A DNA stretch of 28,072 nucleotides from contig JAUCBJ010005937.1 in assembly GCA_032718475.1 (NCBI GenBank), positions 1 through 28,072 of the forward strand. The letters run 5' to 3'. The notes beneath the pieces were generated by a model. It worked only from the letters and a program-made list of their open reading frames with translations, had not been told where the DNA came from and searched no databases. This DNA comes from Nemertoderma westbladi (taxonomy: Eukaryota > Xenacoelomorpha > Nemertodermatida > Nemertodermatidae). The translations under genes were made by a program, and so were the position numbers. Below are positions 1-12,900 of this stretch, piece by piece. Numbering within the stretch: position 1 is the stretch's first letter; the number at the start of each line of letters is the position of its first letter.

Positions 1-786
1 AGAATAAAGACTCATTGAAAGGGGATATTTAAACGTCAGACAGCAGCTGTGATAAAATATATGAACATCAATTCTTGAAGCTAAAATTAAGCTCATACAA
101 AACCCACATTGTTGTATATGTGGGTTGAGCTAATCATATCTGTGGGGCGAGCCACGCAGTCAGTGCGAGCCTTAGCGCACAATTATAATCAGTAAATAGG
201 GCAAAATTTCATGTCCGTCTGTAATGAAAAATTCACTTCGTAAATAACTTTAAAATATTTTAACCATTTTCAACCAAATTTTGTATGGGCATACTAGAGA
301 AAAAGTTCCAATATTTTTTAAACTTACGGGCAAATACCTCTCGAACTTTTGACTCCAGATCAAATCGAACTTGTTTCGAACTTGCTCAAGTTCGCGTGCT
401 GCGCGACGTCCCACGAACGTGTAAGTATTTATTTGTAGTGCCGGGGGAGGGGCAAGTAGTAATTGGCATGCCAGCTTGTAAACCAAGCTGTTTTTAATCT
501 GACGCTTATTTCATAATTATCAGCAATGTATTACTTTAGACGTAATTACTAGCTGCCACATTTATATAAAGGGAACTTTATGATATGTTTGAAATAAAAG
601 AAGATATACGGATTAGGCCTATATTCTAGTAAACTTTTTGTATGGCCGATTAAAGTAATCAGACATTCTCCTGTAAAATATTATTTAACCTATAGAAATA
701 GATTGTACAATTTAGATTAAAAATATTAAAATAGACTTCATAAAATAAAAAATGGTAAGGATTCTGGGGTAAATATGTTGACATAC
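1..786. other. intron sequence downstream of exon F
   Basis: AT-rich sequence with no exon I can support. It contains an 8-bp-stem inverted repeat, CGAACTTG then CTCAAGTTCG, at 377-394, inside a locally GC-richer patch (about 340-430) with further CGAACTT copies. A GTAAGT-like donor lies on the minus strand near 322, but I found no convincing peptide attached to it. Confidence 0.6.
377..394. repeat. short perfect inverted repeat (hairpin)
   Basis: CGAACTTG at 377-384 pairs with CAAGTTCG at 387-394 around a two-base centre. The half-site CGAACTT also occurs just upstream, near 366. It may be the end or centre of an old MITE; no flanking duplication was found. Confidence 0.5.
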
Positions 787-950
787 CTGTATCATAACAT
801 ATTTCCATTGGTTCTTGTTTGATACCAATGGGGTAGAGGGGGTTCATTAGACCGGGGTAAAGGGTGGTGGAAGGGTACTCTGGGTTGAATAGCGGCATCG
901 GGTGTTTGTAAGGTGACATCGTATGATATGAGGGGGAGGGTGACCGGTAG
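787..950 (-). CDS. ETV/PEA3-like gene, exon F: IKQEP signature
   Basis: 164-bp exon on the minus strand; acceptor TTATTTATTACAG at 951, donor ACAG|GTATGT at 786-781. With exon E it reads SPPYRSPSPSYHTMSPYKH, then a Pro/Tyr-rich run, then GIKQEPMEICYDT, ending in phase 1. IKQE is a sumoylation consensus. The IKQEP plus YDT block corresponds to IKQEP..FAYDS of ETV1/4/5, which I recall as close to an exon boundary there too. The next exons should encode the ETS domain and lie beyond the left edge. Confidence 0.85.
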
Positions 951-3900
951 CTGTAATAAATAACACAAGAATTAAATAATTTGCTAATAGACTTATTTAG
1001 TCTATTATTATGGCCGAATAGGAAGATATAAAATCATAAGAACAATTCTAAAAATTCTATATTACACTGAGGATTTTAAAGTATAGGTAAGTAATAATAT
1101 ATCACAACCCTACTATTTTTTGTAGTGTTATTATGCTATACTTGTCATGGAATTCCAAAAAAGTGTTTCTTGTAAATTAATATCTAGTCATTGATTCCTA
1201 TACTAGACTGCCAGTAGAATCAGGTACAAAGGGCATATATAGTCTGCAAGATGCGTCCAGCGAAGGGTAGACCATGTAACTACAGATTACAAAAGGATCA
1301 CACTGCCAGCTGAACTAAGATACCCACCCACACAGTAGTTAACTGTTGTATAAATCTGTGGTGAACGGTCCTTAACCTCTAACATAACGGTTAACAAACC
1401 AGGTGTGATATGGGTGTTTAGTGTTTAAACGGGATCAAACTTTTCGGGATTTCTGGGATCGGGATTGCAATTTTGGATTAAATTTCTCAAAGTTAATAGT
1501 ATAAGTGGCGGGTTTTGGGTATCACTCACTTTATCTTACACTTCGGAAATATTATTAAGATAAAGTTTTATTAAAATTATTTTGCATTTGATTACTGGAT
1601 GGTTTACTAACATAAAAATTCGATATAATCAAAACATTTCCGTTCTGCTGGAACTCTTTATCAGATATTCAACAAATTTACTTCACTATATATTCTTCGG
1701 GATCGCGGTCTAAAAAAGTCGGGATCGGGATCGGGATTGCATTTTTCGCCGGGATCCCGGTTTTTCGGGATCGGGATCCCGTTTAAACACTACTGGCGCG
1801 TATAATACGTGGTAACGTACCTAGAGACACCCCGTGTACTGTACGTGGAACAATACAATGTGGTATGTCTGATCGCAACGATATGGTTCAATGTCTGTCG
1901 AACCAGAGACCATCGGAGAAGATGGACAGTGTCAATTCGACTGGAAAATAATCCTGTTATACCAATCCATATATCCTTTTAAAGATGACCTGGTATAGGC
2001 ATGAGCATGAGCCTATATAAGGGCATACTGGGGTAGATGAAAGTATATTCAGTTCACCTAAGGCAATTGTTTAAGAGTTCAGCCTAACAAAAACATCCAA
2101 ACCTTTCTGACTACCAACTAGATTTTTGTAGAATCCATTAGCAATCCAGCCCCGGCCCGGCCTTTAAATCAGGATTACCGATTTAGTATGAATCTTCAAG
2201 TAGCAGCAGGAAGTTGCCTAAAGGCTCGAAAATACTGAAACCAATGAGACAGACAGATACTGACTGAGGTACCGAATAGGTCAACATTTTCGGCATTTCA
2301 TAGAAAGGTGGAAATAACAAAACTAGAATAATTGTTTTTGCAAAATGATTTTTTATTATCAATGATTATATTTTCACCCATAATATACTACAACTGAAGC
2401 CACTATAAAAGTATTGAACCATAAACATAAGATTACTATGTGTTTAATTTGTATTTGTATGCAGTGAAAAAAGAGCAAGTTGGTTATTTTAGGTTACCAT
2501 TTGCTGTAACTATGATCTTATGTGTGCAAGGATTATATTTTAAAGTACTCGCCACCAGCACTATAACCAACAAGAAGGCCCATTTAATGAGGCAATTCGA
2601 GGGAAAAAGGCCACGAGACCAAGGTAAACTAAATTGGTCCTAGAGATGCTAGAAAGTCAGCAAGAACAACTACAACCTTTAATCACAGTATTATTGGGGT
2701 ACAATCTTTCCTTATACTAATTGGCGACAATCTCTACCAAACGCACGACCATGTACTCGTTCGATTCCTTTACTGGGCCTTTTAGTTCCCTTGTAGGGCC
2801 CTTGTGATTTACTCTCCCGTGGGATTCGCACAAATTTCTGTAACGAGCTCGTTTCTTGCTTTTAAACCAACATTCGTTAAACCGAACTCTATGTTTATTT
2901 CTCTTCATATCAAACAATATATGTTTTCTGTTGTCGCTTTTTGATCTAAATTCTGATCATGATTAGTCACTGGAATATTTTTTAAATAAATTTTTCGGCC
3001 AGGCGGCTTTAATTAAAATTCTTTAAAATGTAGATTCAAATAAAATTGTCAATCAGATACTGATGTACCGGTAACGTCTTAGCTTTTATGGAAGATTACT
3101 CCAAAATCCATTTATGTCCTGATACACCTAACAATGTAGGTGGATTCTATGGAAGAAAAGTCCAAGATTCCCTGAATTTTCATTACCCCAGTATGATTTT
3201 CCATCTGTACTTTTTGCACTTTTTGCACTTTTTGCAGTAGAACCCGTTCCCATTTATCAAGTTACCTTAGTGTAGTAATGGAAACTCTTAATGCACTTAT
3301 AACTTAGATGCACTACCAAACCCCTGGTATTTAAACAATATAACAGATAGGCGTTTCTCAAATCCTCGCGTTATATTAAAATCCCCTAACTGAATGTCTA
3401 AAAATTAATTCACAACATAATCCCGTATACTTTATATTATTATAATTTTTGCTGAGAGAAAGTAAAAGGTGGGCCACTTTCAGTTTAAAATATCATCCCA
3501 GCATACATAACCAAAACTACACTCAACCTTATATTCACTATTATAGTGGTATAATACCTGACACTACTGTAGTATTATGTCGAGCTGTAATGTATATTTT
3601 CAATATGACAATTAATATGTAACAGAATTGTATGCATGCAGATGCATCCCCAAGTGCTGCAGTTCAGAAAGCTAACTATTTGTAAATATGAGCTAAAACC
3701 ACCTGTGTGTTATTGGCACTGTGACAACAATTGAAACCTATTGTAGGTCTGGCTAAGTACACGATGTTGAATGATCTGCTCCAACTGAAACTGGTAATAG
3801 GCAAAGTATTGATTAATCAATATAGTAATGCTCATTACGGGACTAGCTAACACTACAAAGAAGTATTCCTCCCTATTAATTAACTACATTATCGTATAGC

Positions 3901-6900
3901 TGCTTCTGTGAACAACCAACCTGTTACAATAATATTTTTCTTCGTACGCAGTTTAAATGTAACGGAAATTGAAACTCTACAGTAATACCTTAAAGTCTTC
4001 AATGTATGTTTTTTAAGTTTGTGGGGTGAAGTATAGTTTTCCCTTTTAGTTTAATTTAATGCGCTTGCCCTTAGTAAGTATGTCGTCGCTACCTTTTAAC
4101 CTGGTATAGCAGATTAAATAGAAATTCGTCGCGTTCAGTTTATGTAATTTAGTGCCATGCTTATAAAAATATGTGACAAGTATTATATTCAATTTTGTTA
4201 AAAATTTTGTTAGAAAAAACTATAATTAATTGAATAACTCACGGAGGTGACTCATTTGATGCCCGTTGGTAACTCGATTGTAGATTCTGTACGTCTACCG
4301 TGGATGGTCTGTTCATATGTGTCAGTTGATGTGGATAACAGCCAAATGTCCGTTGTTTGTCGGGATAGTAAATGTGGTCGAGGGCGGGGGGGCAACCAGG
4401 TGAAACACCGGGGTTAGGCATGTGACATCCTTCTTTCTTCACGTGTAATCCTGCAGTTAAATATGTATAATGGAAAGCTTAAATATAAAACTAACAAAAA
4501 TATATAGAGAAAACATATATGCTGTTTCGAAAAAAATATATGGAAAAGAAATTAAATATATTTTAACAAATATCTTTAAAATTATTTATTATAGTCAAAT
4601 CTAAATTTAATCTTAAAATATAATTTCATTAATTGAATATTAAAAACATTAAAACTGAAACATTAAAAAATATATTCTTTTAGATTATATTGTGAAATTG
4701 TTATTAAATATATTTACGATAGCCATTTCTATATAGCTTTTGTCAACTTTGTGAGAGAAAGAGTGACAAAGTGGAGACATATGACTCATGTAGAAAAAGA
4801 TGTTATCAATGATATATTTAAATCCATATTATTGATACGTAAAGCATTATAAATTCCATCCACGTTAAGCCTCAGTCCATTTATTGTGGCCATATATAGC
4901 TGATTTAGTCCATCTCTCATCTAACGCCACAGGTTTCCAGATCTGTAATCAACGCATTCCTTCAGTGTTTGTCAAGGAAAAACAATGATAAGCGAACCCA
5001 AACCCATAGTATGAACAACGCGCAAGCGTTATACAGTATCTAACTCACCTAATTTATCTAAACAATTCAACCACAACGAAATTGCCTGAATTGGAAAAAG
5101 ATAAGCAATTATCAATGTAAATTATTTGACGCTTTTGACTGTCCCATACATTAAAATTGTCAGCAACTTGCAATGGTGTGAAATGAGCATGCAATGGACA
5201 AAGTACTATGCGTTGGATTTGTTATGAAGTTGAATTCGTCTACTCCAGTTTGTATGTTGTATTTTCAAAATCGCCCCGATGAGATATACAAACTAGCTTC
5301 TCATCAACGTTATTACGTGCGCATGTTTAGCTATACGCCAATCTTGATGACTTGTGTTTCGCCGCAATCCTTATACACTGTACAGTTGTTGTGTTTAATT
5401 ACTTGTATAATGCCAGATTTAATCAGTTCTAACCCTGACATAATGAAAAACAAACGCACCTGAGGGCTGTATGTTTAAGCCACCAGAGCTGAATGAATGT
5501 CTGCGCTGTTTGCTTTATAAGTAATGAAAGAGCTTAGTTTAATGAAACCTGCAAGTTATTAATGTTTGCTATGAGGTGCACGCGTATGCTCACCATAAAC
5601 CATAAGTTTACCCTATTTCTACTCGTGTAGGCCTGGGAAGGCATACAAGACCCTGCGGCGTATACGTGTGTACTTTCTACAATCACAACCTCATCATCCT
5701 AAACAGTGTTCCCGCATAAAGCCGCGACTTATCTTGCCAATTAGGACCGGTTTGATCCCGACTCGGACTACCTAATGAATAAAGGATTTCAACAGATTTC
5801 ATGGCTTCGACATACGATTAATCTTACTGGGGAGCGATTTTAACGTATTCATGTCACTATCATCTAGTTTAATTAGTTTCGAAGAGGAATCATCACTAAT
5901 TATTATCTTGTATTCCACGGAATATACAAGTGCGATGTAGTGATAAAAACATCGTGATATAAATTGTTGTATTTTATACTCAATAATTCGTCTACTCAAA
6001 CAATTTATTTATAAAAACTTCTCAAATATTAAAGAAATTATAATATTTTTAAAATGTGGGATAGAGAATGGCCATCTCATTAGTGCTGTGTTTCAGTAGG
6101 AATATTGTTTAATGAACTAATTATTACAAACAAAAACACGATAACTTCTTCAATATGAAATTAAGGCCACACCTATGATCCTATGAAGGATAAACCATAT
6201 ATTTGTTCACCTCCACGCTCATTATTATAAGCTGTGCATAATATGATGGCAGGCCAGTAAAAGTAACAAACTAGTTAAGTTAGTTATCGAGTATCTTAGA
6301 ATCTTAGAGGTATCTGTCATTGGGAAGATTTTAGAAACTTCGGATCCCGAAAGACGGTAAATCCGGTCAGAGGATCCGGATCAGGTGCCATTAGATCCCA
6401 GTAGAGAGCAGCATTCGCAGATTAGTCGGGGGATCCAAAATCCCAACGCGATATAAAGTCCTGGGATCCAAAGTCCCCGGGATCCGAAGTCCCCGGGATC
6501 CAAAGTCCCCGGGATCCAAAGTCCCCGGGATCCGAAGTCCCCGGGATCCAAAGTCCCCGGGATCCAAAGTCCCCGGGATCTTTCACTTGACTTGACACCG
6601 GTGAAGATCGACTCGCCCGAACGCATAAGGCAGAGGAGCTGGTGGGGTACACCATAATAGGATGATACGTGTTGTCTTGGTGGGACGATTATGTGGTAAT
6701 AGCAAAATGTTGAGTCTGCAGGGTAGTATCGGTTATACAAGTGAGCCGCAATGCAACTTGTTCGAAATTTAGGAATCATTTGACGTGTTGTAATAAAAAA
6801 CACTTCAGTATAGACAAACAACAAACCTTCTGAGAATCGATATTGTTCGTCGTCGTCACTGGCTTCACTGTCCTCCGGTCTGTGGTAGTTGTCTGCGGGG

Positions 6901-9900
6901 GACCCCGAGACCTGGCCATACATTCGCTGGTACATCGGTACGTTTCCATGGTAACTGATACCCTGGTCCATCCGAGTTGCGTACGCAGACAACTCCGGTT
7001 GGCTGTTGCTATGGTAACCGGTAGCCATTATAGGCTGCTGCGGCATCAGGGCCATGATGCCCGGTGTAGGTGGGTGCGGGTACTCGAGATGTGATGACGT
7101 CACCGAGACTGGTTTAATTGGCTGCGGGGTCTGCTGGTTGAGGATATTGTCCGGTTTCGGTGGCAGGGTGGTTCGGACATCGAATTCAGTGGGGGTTATT
7201 TCGTGCGTAGCGGCGGAATCTACTGCGTTCGGGTTGCCTTGCAGACGGAAACTATCAACTATAATATATTTAATATAATAATAATAATAACTTGAACTAA
7301 TTATAATAATAATGATCTAATTATAATAATAATGATCTAATTATAATAATAATGTTATGGGATTATTACTTTATACTACTGTACTATACATTAGAAGACA
7401 GAGAAACAGAAGACAGAGAAGAAAGAAGAACCAACCTGTTGAAATGTAAAAAGACACTATAGATTGCTACAATGAACGCACGCACGCTGAAAGCACATAG
7501 CAAACAGGGTGACATGGTCGCTCCGGCAATGGAATATAACATCGACATCATCTGCATCCAAGAACATCGGATTTGTCATGAAGACACTGCCATGAAGTAC
7601 AATGACATTGGAAATGGATGGACGTTAGTAACAAGCTCAGCAGTAAGAAACTCGGCCAATGCATCAATTGGTGGAGTAGGAATTCTGCTAAGCCCATTTG
7701 CACTTAAGACCCTAAACAACATCGAATCTATAAATTCCAGGGTTATGATCGCAACATTTGATGGGAATCCCAAGGCAACAGTTATATGTTGCAACAGTCC
7801 AACCAATGCCTCAGAGCCAGAACAAGCAGTCAAGTTTCATAACTGACTGGACTTATTAAGGACATTCCGAAACACAATGTTAAAGTCATTGCTGGTGACC
7901 TGAATGCGCAAATTGGCCCAGAAGACATCAAGGGTTACACCTATAACACCAGTTCTAACAGAAATGGGTACTAACTTTTAGACCTAATGGAAGAATGTGA
8001 ATTGATACCAACAAACAACACATTCGATAAGAGTAAGGAAAGATAAGAGTTCAATACCCTAATGGAACCAAAGCACAACTGGATTACATCCTTATAAACA
8101 AAAAGTAGAGAAACAGTATGATCAACTGCGAGGCATACAGCTCGTTCAACCTAATTGGTTCGGACCACAGAATTGTGACTGCAGAGAGCAGACTCAGTTT
8201 GAGAGCCAGCAAACCCAGGACAAGCAATCAATCAAATATGACTGGGAGAAACTGAGAACTGACAATGCTGTAAAGGATGCTTATACAGTAGAAGTTCAAA
8301 ACAGCTTTGAAGCACTTCAGTCAATGGATGAAGACCAATCCACCAATTCAATATACCAGAATATAATAACAGCCCACAAGGAATCAGCTAAGAGGCATAT
8401 CCCCCAGAAACCCAAACGAAAACAGTATGTGCCATGGCAAAACTCTGAGGTTACTTGTAAGAGAGAAGATCTTAAGATAGCCTACAAAGTTAAAACCGAA
8501 CAACTAACAACCGAAAACATTAACAAGGTTGAGAAAGCTAAGGACGATCTTAAATTGGCCTACAACATCAGCTAGGAAAAGTACATACAGGATAAAACTG
8601 AAGCAATTACAACTGCTCACATACAGCAACAATCAAGACTTACCTGGCAAACTGTAAATGAGGTATCTGGTCGGAAAAGTTGTGCAAAGGGGCGCCTCAA
8701 AGCCGATAGTCCTGAAGAACGTGTTGGGAAGTGGAAAAATCACTTCAGCAACTTGCTTGGGCAGCCACCAAACATCGAGGTCAGCCCTACAAGGAAAATA
8801 TATGACAAGACACTACCTATTATAGAAACAGGGGACTTCACACTTGCCGAACTCCAAAGAAGCATTAAAAGCATGTCCAATAATAAAGCGAGTGGATTAG
8901 ATGAAATCCCAGCGGAGGTATGGAAAACCGGAGTGCTAAACAGACCATTATTGAATGTTTGCAACCGGATGTTAAAAGGGGAAAAGCCACCACCAATTTG
9001 GACTAAAGGTCAACTAAAGCCTCTTCCCAAGAAAAGAGACCTCGGCATACCAACAAACTATCGTGGGATCTGTCTGCTTGTGGTAGCTGCCAAAATATAC
9101 AATAAAACGATTCTATATAGGATTAGGCCTCACATAGAGAAACTACTGCGTAAGAGCCACAACGGATTTCGACCAAGTAGATCAACAATAGCTCAGATAC
9201 TTGCACTACGGAGACTGATTGAAGGAATTAAGTCAAAGAATCTCCCCGCAGTCATGACTTTTGTGGACTTCAAGAAGGCATTCGACTCCATCCATAGAGG
9301 TAAAATGCTTGAAATCCTAAGAGCTTATGGAATACCAGAAGTAATTGTTGCTGGCATTGGATTGTTATATTGTGACACAGAAGCGCAGGTACTCTCACGA
9401 GATGGTGAAACTGAGTTTTTCTCAATCCTGGCTGGCGTACTGCAAGGTGACACATTAGCACCATTACTATTTGTAATTGTGCTGGATTACGCAATGGGGA
9501 CGGCCACAAAGGGTGAAGATCTGGGATTCACACTTCAAGAACGCAGAAGTAATAGATATCCGGCAACTACAGACACAGACACCGACTTTGCGGATGACAT
9601 CGCCCTGCTCTCTAATACGCTAGCAGATGTACAGCTTCTACTAAATAAAGTGGAGAGGGCTGCTAAGGAGTTTGGATTGCATATAAATTCATGACCTTTA
9701 ATGTTGATGGAAACTTGACAACCATTGATAATAATCAACTAAGGAAGGTCGATGACTTCCAGTACCTTGGATCATGGATAGAGAGTAGCAAAAAGGACAT
9801 AAAAGTTAGGAAAGCAAAGGCTTGGGTAGCTCTATCAAAAATGGATACCATCTGGAAATCAGATCTCTCCAGGCACCTGAAGACTAAGTTCTTTCGAGCC

Positions 9901-12900
9901 ACAGTGGAAAGTGTATTTTTATACGGGGGTGAGACCTGGACACTGACTAAATCACTTGAACAACGAATTGATAGTTGCTACACAAGACTACTAAGGGCAG
10001 CCCTAAACATCAGCTGGAGACAACACATGACAAATGCCGAGCTTTATGGTACAATACCACCTGTATCAACCACCCTCCGTGAACGCAGATTAAGATTCAG
10101 TTGGCACTGCTGGCGAAGTAAAGACGAGGTCATACCAGATCTACTTCTCTGGCAACCAACTCATGGAAAGCGTAGTCGTGGACGACCGGCTATAACATAT
10201 ATAGATCAACTTGAAAGGGATACTGAACTTGGGAGAAACGAAATTGCGACAACTATGGAGCATCGGGAAGCCTGGTAGGATCTCATTTCCACTGTCCGAG
10301 TTCGCTCGACCTAGTAGTAGTACTATACATTATTGTGCTTTGTGTACCCTTATATCATATTTGTGTATTTAAATAAATTAAATATTATTAAATTAAATAT
10401 TATTAAGTTAAATTAAATGATCTAATTTACTAATGATCTAACTATAATAATAATTTTCTAATTATAATACAAATAATAAAAAATAGTAAACAAATACTTC
10501 TGGATTCCAGAACAATGAATAACAAATTAAATAATTAAATAATAACCACAGTCAATAACACAATAACAAGTTAATAACATAAATTAAGTTAATATGATTA
10601 TTTCAATTATTGTATAAGATGGAGTTATGGCGGGTTCAAAACATTGTGAGTTGAAGTGACATCGTCAATGCAAGCAGAGAGACAAGTGATACAGGCAAGT
10701 GAGAGAAAATACTTTAAGTTGCCTCGGTCTCCAGGGTTTCGTGTTTCATTTGAACGTAAATTGTGATTAAATATATATATACCGGTATTATAACAATTTA
10801 TAAATTATTTCTCACGTAAACATATAACATAGATATCACATGGACTGTAATTTATCTTTTTATAACATCAGTGGTGAAGCATTGACGTTCACTGATGGTG
10901 GGTTTGGTTGTAACGCGTGACAGATGTTATGGCCTTTGTTTATTTAAATATATTTGCAATTTTGTTATTATGGTTATATTATAAATAGTTTTTCTGGACT
11001 TTATAACATCAAAGATTTAGTAACTAAAAACTAATATATTTAACTTACCTTGAGCCAGCCATGCGTCCTGCATTGTACTCAAATCTTCAATCAAACCTAA
11101 AAAAAGGAACAATAAACGTTAAAGAGTTCATTGCCTAGGTTTATTGTATTTACGTATAACGTAGGTGAGGTTATGAATATATCAAAATTACAAAATTAGT
11201 TTAGAACATAAATACATAAAGAGCAGAAATATATATACAATAGTTTTTGTTAACCACCGCCAATATAAATATGGCCAATTATATGTAGGATAAATATATA
11301 AACAATTGTTATAAAATATATATGCCAAGCGATTGGATTAGAAATATGGAAAACAGGAGTTCTGAACAGATAATAATGGAAGATGTTTTCAACCTGATGT
11401 TTAAAGAGGAAAAGTCACTACCAATTTTGACTAAAAGTCAACTAAGGCCTCTCCCTAAGAAGGGAGACCTCTGTGTGCCAACAAACTATCGTGGGATCTG
11501 TCACCTTGTGGTAGCTGCCAAAATATACAACAAAATGATGGTGGAAATCGTGAGAGCTTATGGAATACCACGAAAGCAAAGGCATGGGTAGTTCTATAAA
11601 AACTGTTTAACCATCTGAAATCAGACCACTCCAGTCACCTGAAGACTAAGATATTTCGAGCCACAGTGGAAAGTGTATTTTTATACGGGGGTGAGACCTG
11701 GACACCGACTAAATCACTTGAACAACGAATTGATGGTTGCTACACAAGACTACTAAGGGCAGCCCTAAACATAAGCTGGAGACAACACATGAGAAATGCC
11801 GAGGTCTATGGTACAACACCACCTGTATCAACCACCCTCCGTGAACGCAGATTAAGATTCAGTGGGCACTGCTGGCGAAGTAAAGACGAGGTCTTAAACA
11901 TACCAGATCTACTTTTCTGGCAACCAATCTGGAAGCCTAGAAGGATATCATTTCCACTGTCCGAGCTCGCTCGATCTAGTAGTAGTAATAAACAATAGTT
12001 TTAACTATGGAGTGTTACACCGAGTAATTGAATTAGTTAAACGTCAATATAAATATGCCCTACTCAAGGATGTCATTGATGTATCATTGTTACAATACGT
12101 CGAAACGCGGCCTCAGACGCAAGTTGTTTCTGGGGCGACGCATGTCACGCTCATGGCACGATCGCGGTATCGAATTCGCGCGACATATTGTATGGAACGC
12201 TTCGTTATATACCGCGAAACCTACTGGCACATACCCGGACCCGGGTTGCTTGATAGCAAAGTGAAACTAACGAGGCATACCTAGTACGAGACGGATGGAA
12301 TGTGAATAGCAAGGAAAGAAGAAACCTCGTTATAAAATAATGGTTCAATGATTCCCATTGCATCGCTTAAATAAACTATTTAAAAAAATTCAAAACACGT
12401 TTACTTAATGTCATTAATTTTGAATCTCACTTCTCGATAAGAAGAATGAGCCTAATATATTATATATTAATAAAAGTCATAATTACACGCACGTAGCGAA
12501 TAATGGTTTGAATGATAACAAAGTAATGAGCTGAGATCATAAGAGGGAGATGCCTAGGTGGTAATTGATCCTTGATGAGTATTTTATTAGCGTTCGCATT
12601 CATAAAGCTAATACGAACCGCTACCAAGATCGGGCGTAGAACTGTTGTTAATATGGGCACCCCTCGTAAGATAAATATACGGCCTGGGGCGAACAATTAC
12701 GTCGTCACTGTGGGTTACTTATTAACTTGAACACTCTCTAAAGATTTACCCTTGGAGGTCTTTTCATCGATAATGTTTTTGGAGGCATTGGGCAATGTTT
12801 ATTTGCTGTGAAGTGGCATCGCCTTTCGTTGACATTTTGTTGTGTAAAAATCTGCCTTTAAACTTTTCTTGCTAAGTATATTAAAACTCACCTTTAGTGT

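Noticed and set aside
250-497. Opposite-strand open frames near the left edge
   Set aside because: Overlapping short frames through a locally GC-richer inverted repeat. No peptide similarity to the PEA3 region expected next, and no convincing acceptor.
5194-5463. 89-codon open frame
   Set aside because: No family resemblance and no splice context. It lies inside an intron and is compatible with chance.
5600-5775. tRNA-like SINE suggested by GGTTTGATCCC
   Set aside because: Only a B-box-like sequence is present; I found no A-box at a suitable distance and no tail or flanking duplication.
6381-6826. Separate protein gene with GLWIPGTLDPGDFGSR repeats
   Set aside because: The frame is the read-through of exon D past a good GTTTGT donor; the repeat pattern comes from the 16-bp tandem repeat.
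11238-12057. Larger direct repeat (CAATAGTTTT and CAATATAAATATG pairs) as the LINE copy 2 target duplication
   Set aside because: The shared pieces are unevenly spaced, and the pair at 11298-11314 and 11988-12004 directly abuts the element and matches at 15 of 17 bases.
12012-12284. Hypothetical protein gene downstream of LINE copy 2
   Set aside because: Two overlapping frames are open at once, neither has a recognisable motif, and there are no splice or promoter features.
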